From IMG/VR virus record IMGVR_UViG_3300011113_000221, positions 1-33,616 of that record: a stretch of DNA of 33,616 nt, one strand, 5' to 3'. The position numbers were made by a program, and so were the translations under genes. Origin of the DNA: a virus. Positions 13,239 through 20,310 of this stretch are shown here, piece after piece. The notes beneath the pieces were generated by a model, which was not told where the DNA came from, did not search any database, and saw only the letters and a program-made list of their open reading frames with translations. Numbering within the stretch: the stretch's first letter is position 1; every line of letters starts with the position of its first letter.

Positions 13239-13267
13239 TTGACAGCCCTCGCGCCCGGTGCTACACC
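13239..13267 (+). promoter_or_regulatory. Promoter P2 for nucleotide-metabolism genes
   Basis: TTGACA (13239-13244), 17-base spacer, TACACC (13262-13267) within GTGCTACACC. The -10 is weak by the general consensus but near GCTANAWC, and TG precedes it. The predicted start near 13274 gives a 22-base leader to the GTG at 13296. Confidence 0.55.
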
Positions 13268-13295
13268 GTCCTTCCTACAAGCAAGGAGCAAACCC

Positions 13296-13493
13296 GTGGA
13301 ACCTGAATATGACCGCTTTGACTTCGAGCAGCAAATCCTAAAGTGCTGGAACATCGTGGATGACCTTAAGTCCTTCCGCAAGCGCGAAGTCCCCGACGAA
13401 GCTTACGACGGTCTAGCCGCCACCTACCAGCAGCACTTCGCCATCCTTTGGGACATGTTCGAGTACCTCCTTCAAGAAGGTAAGTTGAAATGA
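13296..13493 (+). CDS. Hypothetical small protein, 65 aa, GTG start
   Basis: The product begins (M)EPEYDRFDFEQQILKCW and is acidic and helical. The GTG at 13296 has AAGGAG 7 bases upstream and follows promoter P2. Longer in-frame starts exist at 13146 (good ribosome site, 115 residues) and 13119. The 13119 start overlaps the P1 promoter boundary, and the extra residues encoded through the terminator look non-protein-like, so the GTG is favoured. It ends in an ATGA overlap with the next gene. Function unknown. Confidence 0.65.
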   Translation: MEPEYDRFDFEQQILKCWNIVDDLKSFRKREVPDEAYDGLAATYQQHFAILWDMFEYLLQEGKLK

Positions 13494-13702
13494 CAGACGA
13501 AACCATGGAACTCACGCATCAGGACCTGGTTGAGGCTTTTGACCGCGTCCTTCAGCAGCTAGAGATCATAGACGACTCAGCGATCTTCAAGAACATCAAT
13601 ACCGGCATGTTCGACATCGAGGAAGTCGCCAAGGTCCTCCTGAGCTTCAAGAGCAAGCTAATCATTGACGCCCACAAGAAAGGCATCCTTGAATGGAAGT
13701 AA
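13490..13702 (+). CDS. Hypothetical small protein, 70 aa
   Basis: An acidic helical protein beginning MTDETMELTHQDLVEAFDRVL. It starts in an ATGA overlap with the upstream gene and overlaps the thyX start by 10 bases, so it is in the same operon. No known domain. It may modulate nucleotide synthesis, but only by position. Confidence 0.7.
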   Translation: MTDETMELTHQDLVEAFDRVLQQLEIIDDSAIFKNINTGMFDIEEVAKVLLSFKSKLIIDAHKKGILEWK

Positions 13703-14352
13703 CCTACCTCAACCACATGGGTGACGACCGTACCGTCGTGAACGCAGCCCGCGTGTCCTTCGGCAAGCGCACCAAGGACTTCAGGCCCGGCAAGGACGAC
13801 CGCCTAATCCGCTTCTTAGCTCGCCACAACCACATTCTGCCCTTCGCCCACCCCACGGTCAGCTTCCACTTCCGGGCGCCCATCTTCGTGGCCCGCCAGC
13901 TTGCCAAGCATCAGGTGGGCTTCGTATGGTCCGAGATCAGCCGTCGCTACGTGAAGGACGACCCCGAGCTGTACTGGCCTACCAAGTGGCGCAAGGCGGC
14001 CCCTGATGTCAAGCAGGGCAGCAGCGACGAGGAGTTCACTGATCCCTTCGGCTCCGCACAGCGCGCCCACACGACAGCCCGTGCCCTCGTCTGGGACTAC
14101 AAGCGGCTCGTGATCGACGGCATGTGCCCCGAGCAGGCGCGCATGATCCTGCCCCAGAACATGTACACGGAGTGGCACTGGACCGGGTCGCTGTTAGGCT
14201 GGTCGCGGGTCTGGAATCTGCGCGTCAAGCCTGATGCCCAAGCGGAAACCCGCGAAATAGTCCAGCTTATCGAGCCTACAATGCGGTCGCTGTTTCCGTA
14301 TTCATGGCTGGCTTTGGTGGACCATCCACTAGCAAAATCCGCCGACATCTGA
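13693..14352 (+). CDS. thyX: Flavin-dependent thymidylate synthase ThyX
   Basis: A 219-residue enzyme that converts dUMP to dTMP using FAD and methylene-tetrahydrofolate. Seen: NAARVSFGKRT near the N-terminus, LPFAHPTVSFHFRAPIFVARQLAKHQ (residues about 49-74) and the ThyX signature region SEISRRYV (80-87), a variant of RHRxxSxNExSxRY. LPQNMYTEWHWTG further on matches the dUMP-binding C-terminal part. Length is typical (about 210-250). It precedes the ribonucleotide reductase gene, and together they would raise the dTTP and dNTP supply for phage replication. Confidence 0.9.
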   Translation: MEVTYLNHMGDDRTVVNAARVSFGKRTKDFRPGKDDRLIRFLARHNHILPFAHPTVSFHFRAPIFVARQLAKHQVGFVWSEISRRYVKDDPELYWPTKWRKAAPDVKQGSSDEEFTDPFGSAQRAHTTARALVWDYKRLVIDGMCPEQARMILPQNMYTEWHWTGSLLGWSRVWNLRVKPDAQAETREIVQLIEPTMRSLFPYSWLALVDHPLAKSADI

Positions 14353-14358
14353 TATACT
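14350..14358 (+). promoter_or_regulatory. Extended -10 promoter candidate before nrdJ
   Basis: TGATATACT (TG then TATACT) overlaps the thyX stop. No good -35 is present at 17 bases. A 29-base leader with a TAGGAG ribosome site follows. It could add reductase transcription. Confidence 0.35.
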
Positions 14359-14386
14359 CAAACCTCATCCCCCAATAGGAGCTATC

Positions 14387-16414
14387 ATGCGTAATTCACC
14401 TGAATTTCGTACGCCCTCAGTGCGTGCGTCAACCATCACTCGTCGCACCTACGCTAGACCCCTCGACAACGGAACCTTTGAAAGCTGGGATGACATTGTG
14501 GGTCGCGTAATCAGCCACCAGCGTTGGCTCTGGCAGCGCGCCCTCGGCGACAAGCCCCTTGACACGAAGCAAGAAGGCGAGTTAGAAGAACTGCGCGAAG
14601 TGCTGTTGCGTCGCAGCGGCTCCGTGTCCGGGCGTACCCTGTGGCTGGGCGGTACCGACGTAGCCAAGCGCCGCGAAGCCTCCATGTTCAACTGCGCGTT
14701 CACCAAGGTGGAGACTGTCCATGACGTCGTCGATGCCTTCTGGTTGCTATTGCAAGGGTGCGGCGTGGGGTTCGAACCCATTGTCGGTACGCTCAATGGC
14801 TTTACTGCGCCTATGGAAATCGAAGTGGTACGCTCCCAGCGTCATCTACTTGAACAGAAGAAAGGCCGCGAGACCAATGTTGAGAGCTACGTTCAAGAGG
14901 GCGAAAAGACCGTCTGGACAATTAGTGTGGGCGATAGTGCCGAGGCGTGGGCCAAGTCGGTGGGTAAGATGCTCGCTGGCAAACGGAAGGCTGACGTTCT
15001 ACGACTTGACTTCTCGCAAATACGTCCGAGCGGACAGCGTCTTAAAGGCTATGGGTGGATTTCCTCTGGTGATGAAACGTTTGCACCGGCAATGCAACGC
15101 ATGGCGGGAATCCTTAACAATCGATCTGGTAGTCTGCTTTCCCGAATCGACATTCTCGACATCCTCAACCACCTCGGAACCACTCTCTCCTCACGCCGCT
15201 CGGCGGAGATCGCGCTTGTGCCTTTCGGCGATGCTGAATGGGTAGACTTCGCCCAAGCCAAGAAGGACTTCTGGGTCCATAACAACTTCCATCGCCAGCA
15301 ATCCAACAACTCCGTAACCTTTCACACGCGCCCAGAACGGCACGACATTGCCCGCCTGTTCGACATGATGCAAGACGCGGGCGGCTCTGAACCGGGCTTC
15401 ATCAACTTCGTCGAGGGCAAGCGTCGCGGTCCCTGGATGTCAGGCGTGAATCCGTGCGCCGAAATCCTGCTTCCCAACAAGGGCTTCTGCAACCTCGTTG
15501 AAATCAACCTCTCGCACTTCAACGGGCGTGAAGCTTTGAAGCTGTGGCGTACTGCCGAACTGCTGGCCCGCGCCAATTACCGCCAGACCTGCGTGAACTT
15601 GGTCGACGGCGTCTTGCAGCGTGCCTGGCATGAGAACAACGAGTTCCTGCGTCTGTGCGGCGTGGGCGTCACGGGCGTCGCCGAATGGGAACCGGCAGGC
15701 GATCCCTCCGTGTGGCGTATGTTGCGCGACAAAGTCAAGCGGGCAGCTAACCGTATGGCCGACGAACTGGGCTTGCCGCGTCCCAAGGCCGTCACTACGG
15801 TCAAGCCGTCGGGCACCCTATCGAAGATCATGGACACCACAGAGGGCGTTCACAAGCCGCTGGGCCGCTACATTTTCAATAACGTCCGGTTCAGCAAGCA
15901 TGATCCGTTCGTGCAGGAGCTGATCGACGCCAACTACCGCGTCTTTCAGGACCCATCTAGCCCTGACGCAGTGCTGGTGACGTTCCCGGTAGCCTATCCT
16001 AACGTCAAGATGGACGAAGTCGACGGTAAGTTCGTGAACTTGGAGCCTGCCACAGTCCAGTTGGCGCGCTACAAGACCATGATGGACAACTACGTAGACC
16101 ACAACTGCTCGGTTACCATCAGCTATAGCCCCGAAGAAGCCCCCGCCATTGTGGATTGGCTCCACGAGAACTGGGATTCCTACGTCGGCGTCAGCTTCCT
16201 GTACCGTACAGACCCCACAAAGACCGCTCAGGACCTCGGCTACCTATATTTGCCCCAACAGGTGGTCACAAAAGAAGACTATGACGCCTATGTAGTTACC
16301 CTTAAGCCCCTTGAAGGACAGGAAGCGGGGGCACGGGAGCTTGTTAGCGAAGCTGATGACTACGAAATTGACACTGGCGGGGAATGCGCTACGGGTGCGT
16401 GTCCGGTGCGTTAG
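14387..16414 (+). CDS. nrdJ: Class II (B12-dependent) ribonucleoside-triphosphate reductase
   Basis: A 675-residue adenosylcobalamin-dependent reductase of the monomeric triphosphate type. Seen: SGRTLWLGGTD, then MFNCAF (Cys103), GCGVGFEP, NPCAEI (Asn355, Cys357, Glu359, the radical-site cluster), HNCSVT (Cys574, redox partner) and a C-terminal pair CATGACPVR (Cys667, Cys672) that would shuttle electrons from thioredoxin or similar. All key residues are present, so it is probably active. It makes dNTPs without oxygen but needs host cobalamin. It follows thyX, and its stop overlaps the next start. TAGGAG lies 6-7 bases before the ATG. Confidence 0.93.
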   Translation: MRNSPEFRTPSVRASTITRRTYARPLDNGTFESWDDIVGRVISHQRWLWQRALGDKPLDTKQEGELEELREVLLRRSGSVSGRTLWLGGTDVAKRREASMFNCAFTKVETVHDVVDAFWLLLQGCGVGFEPIVGTLNGFTAPMEIEVVRSQRHLLEQKKGRETNVESYVQEGEKTVWTISVGDSAEAWAKSVGKMLAGKRKADVLRLDFSQIRPSGQRLKGYGWISSGDETFAPAMQRMAGILNNRSGSLLSRIDILDILNHLGTTLSSRRSAEIALVPFGDAEWVDFAQAKKDFWVHNNFHRQQSNNSVTFHTRPERHDIARLFDMMQDAGGSEPGFINFVEGKRRGPWMSGVNPCAEILLPNKGFCNLVEINLSHFNGREALKLWRTAELLARANYRQTCVNLVDGVLQRAWHENNEFLRLCGVGVTGVAEWEPAGDPSVWRMLRDKVKRAANRMADELGLPRPKAVTTVKPSGTLSKIMDTTEGVHKPLGRYIFNNVRFSKHDPFVQELIDANYRVFQDPSSPDAVLVTFPVAYPNVKMDEVDGKFVNLEPATVQLARYKTMMDNYVDHNCSVTISYSPEEAPAIVDWLHENWDSYVGVSFLYRTDPTKTAQDLGYLYLPQQVVTKEDYDAYVVTLKPLEGQEAGARELVSEADDYEIDTGGECATGACPVR

Positions 16415-16842
16415 TGCCTTATAAAGACAAGACTGTGGACCGGGAGTATAAGCGCCAATATTACTCCCGGCGCCGCCGCGACGACCCTGAATACAGCCGT
16501 AAAGGGCAGTATGACTGGCGGGTAAAGAACCCAAAGAAGTACCTACTGTCTAGGGCAAGGGGTCGAGCCAAGATTGAGGGTATACCTTTTGCCATAACTG
16601 ACGCCGACTTTGAGATGCCTGAGTATTGCCCGATATTTAAGCATCTTAAGCTGGAGTTTAGTAAGGGCAGAGGTACCCGACCTGACAATATACCCACCTT
16701 GGACAAGATTATTCCTGTCTTAGGGTATGTTCCGGGCAATGTGGCGGTCATTTCTATGCGGGCAAATCGCTTAAAAAGCGACGCAACGGCACAGGAATTG
16801 CAGACAATACTGGATTGGCTAAATGGAAAACAATCTACCTAA
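16414..16842 (+). CDS. HNH-type / homing endonuclease-like protein
   Basis: A 142-residue protein. The start is taken as GTG (16414), which shares a base with the nrdJ stop (TAGTG) and gives MPYKDKTVDREYKRQYYSR, the usual opening of this family. The C-terminal block IPTLDKIIPVLGYVPGNVAV, ISMRANRLKSDAT is the familiar LDRIDPxKGY-GNV-ISxRANxxKxDA signature of phage HNH-like nucleases. The usual DRID acidic/His pair is degenerate here (DKII), so activity is uncertain. The gene looks AT-richer than nrdJ, suggesting it arrived as a selfish insertion beside it. Confidence 0.7.
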   Translation: MPYKDKTVDREYKRQYYSRRRRDDPEYSRKGQYDWRVKNPKKYLLSRARGRAKIEGIPFAITDADFEMPEYCPIFKHLKLEFSKGRGTRPDNIPTLDKIIPVLGYVPGNVAVISMRANRLKSDATAQELQTILDWLNGKQST

Positions 16843-17011
16843 GAAAAGGAGTCCGTGTCTTGGAATATGTCATATTATTGGGGGTCCCTATGACCGCCGC
16901 TGTGGTGGTTGCCTTCGCAGCCTTACGGAAATTGAAAACTGGAGCCGATATACTGATGAAGAAAAGCAAAGTATCCTCCGGTTACTACCACTAAGGGCCT
17001 CAGAGGCTTGA
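16823..17011 (+). CDS. DUF1289-family cysteine protein
   Basis: A 62-residue protein with the family pattern SPCLGIC-x10-CGGCLRSLTEIENW (Cys12, 16, 27, 30), then YTDEEKQSILRLL. DUF1289 proteins are small bacterial proteins with four cysteines that probably bind zinc or a cluster. They are common in proteobacterial genomes and also seen in phages. It may have been acquired from a host. It overlaps the HNH gene by 20 bases. The role in infection is unknown. Confidence 0.8.
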   Translation: MENNLPKKRSPCLGICHIIGGPYDRRCGGCLRSLTEIENWSRYTDEEKQSILRLLPLRASEA

Positions 17012-17036
17012 CTTTTGGGAGCCAGTGGGTTATTAT
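17008..17036 (+). promoter_or_regulatory. Promoter before the 17067 gene
   Basis: TTGACT (17008-17013), 17-base spacer, TATTAT (17031-17036). It matches 5/6 at both boxes and overlaps the DUF1289 stop. The predicted start near 17043 lies after the in-frame ATG at 17025, which supports 17067 as the true start. Confidence 0.65.
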
Positions 17037-17066
17037 CCTGCTGGCTTCTTCTTTTCGGGGGTACCC

Positions 17067-17273
17067 ATGCGGTATACGGTCACATACGACGACGGAGTCT
17101 GGGTATTTACCCTAGAATCCACTGATCCGACGTCTGATTACTACGAAGAGTGGGAAATTACCGACGAAAATGACGCCAAGGCCGTAGCCCTTGAGCTAGT
17201 CCAAGAGATTGCCGAGGCAATGGACGACGACGACCTCGACGGCGCCTTCGGCAGCGTGGTGCCCCGCCCGTGA
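17067..17273 (+). CDS. Hypothetical acidic protein, 68 aa
   Basis: The product begins MRYTVTYDDGVWVFTLEST and is very acidic, ending in a helix EIAEAMDDDDLDGAFG. The start at 17067 has GGGGG 5 bases upstream and lies downstream of the promoter start. Strong negative charge recalls DNA-mimic proteins, but nothing else supports that. It ends in a GTGA overlap with the next gene. Confidence 0.65.
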   Translation: MRYTVTYDDGVWVFTLESTDPTSDYYEEWEITDENDAKAVALELVQEIAEAMDDDDLDGAFGSVVPRP

Positions 17274-17518
17274 CCGACTCCACCACGGAGGCCATCGAGC
17301 AATTCCAAGAGATGGTGGACCTAGACCGGAAGGTCGCGGCTGTCATCTCCAAGGTTCTGGCCCGGTCACCCCACGCGGTCCTGATTGCCTGGGAAGAAGA
17401 CGGCGGCGTCAAGGCCACCAGCATTCCCTTCTCGACTTGCCTAGTCAAGGGCATGGTCGACACCCTCTTCGACATGGTATTTGAGCCTGCTGCCGATGAT
17501 GACGAAGCTCCTGAATAG
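17270..17518 (+). CDS. Hypothetical protein, 82 aa, GTG start
   Basis: The product begins (M)TDSTTEAIEQFQEMVDLD; it is acidic and mostly helical, with a beta-like centre (AVLIAWEEDGGVKATSI). The GTG overlaps the preceding stop as GTGA, indicating coupling. No ribosome site is clear. It is the last gene before the tail-fibre operon. Function unknown. Confidence 0.6.
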   Translation: MTDSTTEAIEQFQEMVDLDRKVAAVISKVLARSPHAVLIAWEEDGGVKATSIPFSTCLVKGMVDTLFDMVFEPAADDDEAPE

Positions 17519-17563
17519 CCTCACCTTTGCCTTTTGGAACGGCTGGATTTTCCTCCGCCAGTG

Positions 17564-17572
17564 TGCTATAAT
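17564..17572 (+). promoter_or_regulatory. Extended -10 promoter before tail fibre
   Basis: TGCTATAAT: a perfect -10 with TG one base ahead. The -35 region is poor. The predicted start near 17579 gives a 27-base leader with an AGAGG ribosome site. Likely drives the fibre genes. Confidence 0.6.
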
Positions 17573-17605
17573 GGCACTACGACTGCTCCGAATCAAGAGG
17601 TAATA

Positions 17606-19828
17606 ATGTCGACGGCACAGAAAATTTCGCAGCTTACGACCGCCGGTCCACTGACTGGTGCGGAACTGGTGCCTATCGTCCAGACCTCCGGTACCCTCCA
17701 GACCACCGTCTCCACCATTGCTGCCTTTGCCGTCGTCTCCATCGTACCAGTCGTCTCCGCTCTTGGCACCCAAATCGCCCAAGTCTCCGCTATCGCTGCT
17801 GCCAACACGACTGCCATCACTTCCGTCCAAGCTGACGTCTCGGCCCTGACCATCAGGACCGCTTCTGTGTCCGCTGTCACGTCAGTCAATTCTGCTGCCA
17901 TTACCTCTATCAACAATGTCGTTTCGGCTCTTGAAGTCAGGGTCAGTTCTGTCTCGGCGGCGGTCGTCTCTGCTAACGCAGTAATCGCTAACGTATCTGC
18001 TCTCGCCTCTGCTAACGCTGCCGCTATCACTTCCACCAACGCGGTCGTCTCTGCCCTTGAAGTTCGCGTATCTACGCTTGAAATTGCAGTATCTAATATT
18101 GGTAACGTATCAGCTATCGCGGCCCTCGTCACTGCTGTTGCCAGCCTTCAAGGCACCGTCTCGGCGCTTACTATTCAAGTCGCTAACGTTTCGGCTTCAG
18201 TGTCGGCGCTTCAAATCCAACTGAACGCTGTTTCAGTTCTTACGTCCGTCAATGCTGCCGCTATCACGTCGGTCAATGCGGTTGTCTCCTTGAAGGTGTT
18301 CCGCAACAACGACTTTATGACTAACGTTCAGTACATCGACTTCAATACTACTACAAGCTATGCACCTTCTGCCGGGCGCTTAACCTGGGACCTCACACAC
18401 GGTACTCTCGATCTGGGCCTGACGGGTACTGTCAACTTGCTTATTGGTCAGCGTACGGTCGCCCAAATCTACAACAACAGTGGCGTCACGCTTCCCAAGG
18501 GCAAGGCCGTCAAGGTCACGGGTGCCTCTGGTCAACGCCTCACAGGCGCCTTAGCGCAGGCTGATAGCGACTCCGATAGTGCCACCATCTTTGGCCTTAT
18601 GCTCGAAACAGTCTCCAACCTCGGTACAGGCTATGTTGCAACTGATGGTGTCGTTAACAACGTAAATACTGGCGCTTTCACGGATGGTCAGATCGTCTAC
18701 TTGTCTCCGGTTTCGGCTGGCGAACTAACTGCTACCAAGCCCGTCGCGCCTCAGCACCTAGTCCAGATGGGCTATGTCGTCAAGGGCGGCTCGGTCGGGG
18801 GTGGTTTGCTTTACGTCAAAGTTCAAAATGGCTACGAACTAGGCGAACTCCACAACGTCAAGACCTCTGCCGAAGCCTCCATCGCCAACGGCGAAGTCCT
18901 TGCCTGGAATACAAGTGCCAGCGTTTGGACCAACTCCACTGCCCTTCTCGACACCCAAGCTTCTGTGTCGGCCCTCAACATTCAGGTGGCCGCAGTTTCT
19001 GCTTCGGTCAGCGCCCTCCAAATCCAAATCAACGCCGTATCGGCAGCACTCACTTCCACTAACAATGTGGTGTCGGCCCTTGAGGTTCGCGTCAGCGCGG
19101 TATCTGCGGCAGTTGTGTCCGCCAATGCAGTCATCGCAGCCGTATCTGCCCGCACCTCTGTAAACGCTGTAGCCATTGCAGCCGTCTCGGCTTCGGTCAG
19201 CGCCCTTCAAGTATTTGCTAACGCTATCGAAGTCCGTGTCAGCACCGTCTCGGCAGCAGTCTCTGCTCTTGAAATTCGGGTCAGCACCGTCAGCGCCGTA
19301 GCCGCAGCAACCAAAACCCAGGTGGACGCCGTCTCAGTTCTTGTATCGGCGCTTCAAGTGCAGGTCAATACGGTCTCGGCAGTAGTGTCCCAGACCCGCG
19401 TGTCGGTTGGTCAGCGGGTCCTGAAGGCTGGCGATACGATGTCCGGCGAACTGAACATGGCCGACAACCTTGTGACGCGCCCCAAGTTCAAGGACTATGC
19501 TATCACGGCGGTCATCAGGGGCAACGTATCAGCGACTGCTACCCTAGACATGCTGGACGGCAATTACTTCATGGTGACTGCGGCTGGTAGCACTACCTTC
19601 GTGTTTGCCAATCCTCCTACATCGGCAGCTAATGGTGGTGCAGCAGGGGGCTTCATCTTGGAACTCGCCAATGGTGGCGCGGCAACTGTGACATGGCCTT
19701 CCGCAACCAAGTGGCCCAGCGGCACAGCACCCACCCTAACCTCTTCCGGCACCGACATATTCGTCTTTATTACGGACGACGGTGGTACCATTTGGCGTGG
19801 CGTGCAGTCCATGAAAGATAGCAAGTAG
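17606..19828 (+). CDS. Tail fibre protein with long coiled-coil repeats
   Basis: A 740-residue fibre. Order: N-terminal ISQLTTAGPLTGAELVPIVQ (residues about 6-25), a common attachment domain of phage fibres; a Val/Ser/Ala heptad region (about 30-230) of VSALEVRVS-type units; a globular domain (about 245-430: NSGVTLPKGKAVKVTGASG to VQNGYELGELHNVK) seen in many fibres; a second heptad region (about 450-610); and a C-terminal module ending ITDDGGTIWRGVQSMKDSK. The heptads suggest a trimeric coiled coil. The start at 17606 is chosen for AGAGG upstream and the recognisable N-terminus. The next gene repeats the C-terminal module. It probably carries or forms part of the host-recognition structure. 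Confidence 0.85.
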   Translation: MSTAQKISQLTTAGPLTGAELVPIVQTSGTLQTTVSTIAAFAVVSIVPVVSALGTQIAQVSAIAAANTTAITSVQADVSALTIRTASVSAVTSVNSAAITSINNVVSALEVRVSSVSAAVVSANAVIANVSALASANAAAITSTNAVVSALEVRVSTLEIAVSNIGNVSAIAALVTAVASLQGTVSALTIQVANVSASVSALQIQLNAVSVLTSVNAAAITSVNAVVSLKVFRNNDFMTNVQYIDFNTTTSYAPSAGRLTWDLTHGTLDLGLTGTVNLLIGQRTVAQIYNNSGVTLPKGKAVKVTGASGQRLTGALAQADSDSDSATIFGLMLETVSNLGTGYVATDGVVNNVNTGAFTDGQIVYLSPVSAGELTATKPVAPQHLVQMGYVVKGGSVGGGLLYVKVQNGYELGELHNVKTSAEASIANGEVLAWNTSASVWTNSTALLDTQASVSALNIQVAAVSASVSALQIQINAVSAALTSTNNVVSALEVRVSAVSAAVVSANAVIAAVSARTSVNAVAIAAVSASVSALQVFANAIEVRVSTVSAAVSALEIRVSTVSAVAAATKTQVDAVSVLVSALQVQVNTVSAVVSQTRVSVGQRVLKAGDTMSGELNMADNLVTRPKFKDYAITAVIRGNVSATATLDMLDGNYFMVTAAGSTTFVFANPPTSAANGGAAGGFILELANGGAATVTWPSATKWPSGTAPTLTSSGTDIFVFITDDGGTIWRGVQSMKDSK
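17915..19150 (+). repeat. Repeated coiled-coil unit inside the fibre gene
   Basis: The segment at 17915-18001 and the one at 19064-19150 encode almost the same 29 residues (NNVVSALEVRVS-x-VSAAVV, then SANAVIA-x-VSA). Their DNA differs at roughly a quarter of positions, almost all synonymous. The protein repeat is thus preserved while the DNA repeat is lost. Confidence 0.75.
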
Positions 19829-19836
19829 GGAATCCC

Positions 19837-20310
19837 ATGGCAACCTTTAAGATCAGCGGCCTTACGTCTGCTACAGCAGTATCGGCCACCGACCGCTTCG
19901 AAATCTCCAAGGTCTCAGCATCTGGTTTCGGCTCTCGCCAAATCACTGGCGCCCTGCTTCGCACCTACGCTCTGACCGAAATCTCCGGCTATACTTTGGC
20001 CAAGACCTCCCTCGCTAACGTCTCTGCGACCACGACCCTCGATCTCGCTGGCGCCAACTTCTTCTCAGCTCAAGTCAGTGGCAGCGTCTCCTGGGTCTTC
20101 GCCAACCCACCCACCAGCACCGTTGCGGCAGGCTTTATCTTGGAGCTTACCAACGGCGGGGGCTATACCAACACGTGGCCTACGGCGGTCAAGTGGCCCG
20201 GCGGTACCGCACCTACGATCACAACCAGCGGCACAGACGTCTTCACGTTCATCACCGATGATGGTGGCGTCATTTGGCGCGGTGTCCAATCTATGAAGGA
20301 CTCCAAATAA
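19837..20310 (+). CDS. Short fibre/tip protein sharing the fibre C-terminal module
   Basis: A 157-residue protein. Its first half (MATFKISGLTSATAVSATD) resembles the fibre N-terminal attachment motif, and its second half repeats the fibre C-terminal module closely (WVFANPPTS, GFILELTNGG, KWPGGTAPT, ITDDGGVIWRGVQSMKDSK). It therefore looks like a mini-fibre without the coiled-coil shaft. It lies 8 bases after the long fibre gene and its stop overlaps the next start as TAATG. It may compete for or share an attachment site with the long fibre. Confidence 0.75.
   Translation: MATFKISGLTSATAVSATDRFEISKVSASGFGSRQITGALLRTYALTEISGYTLAKTSLANVSATTTLDLAGANFFSAQVSGSVSWVFANPPTSTVAAGFILELTNGGGYTNTWPTAVKWPGGTAPTITTSGTDVFTFITDDGGVIWRGVQSMKDSK

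Larger units (their letters stand above)
12673..13295. other. Non-coding control region with element B and sRNA cassette
   Basis: About 620 bases without a convincing gene. It contains the second GTGAG/CTCAC element (12739-12897), a degenerate iteron-like repeat at 12902-12923 (AATGATATCAATGACTTACA), a further GTGAG pair at 12935-12951, and the promoter-terminator-promoter cassette at 13090-13267. Confidence 0.7.

Noticed and set aside
13119-13295. Upstream extension of the 13296 gene to an ATG at 13119.
   Set aside because: That ATG directly follows the -10 box of P1 and lies at or before the predicted RNA start, and the extension is read through a strong terminator.
14768-14785. A tRNA-like T-loop sequence, GGGTTCGAACCC.
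   Set aside because: It encodes the conserved GVGFEP segment of the ribonucleotide reductase and no cloverleaf can be drawn around it.
17534-17605. An upstream ATG adding 24 residues to the tail fibre.
   Set aside because: It precedes the predicted promoter start and lacks a ribosome site; the recognisable fibre N-terminus begins at 17606.
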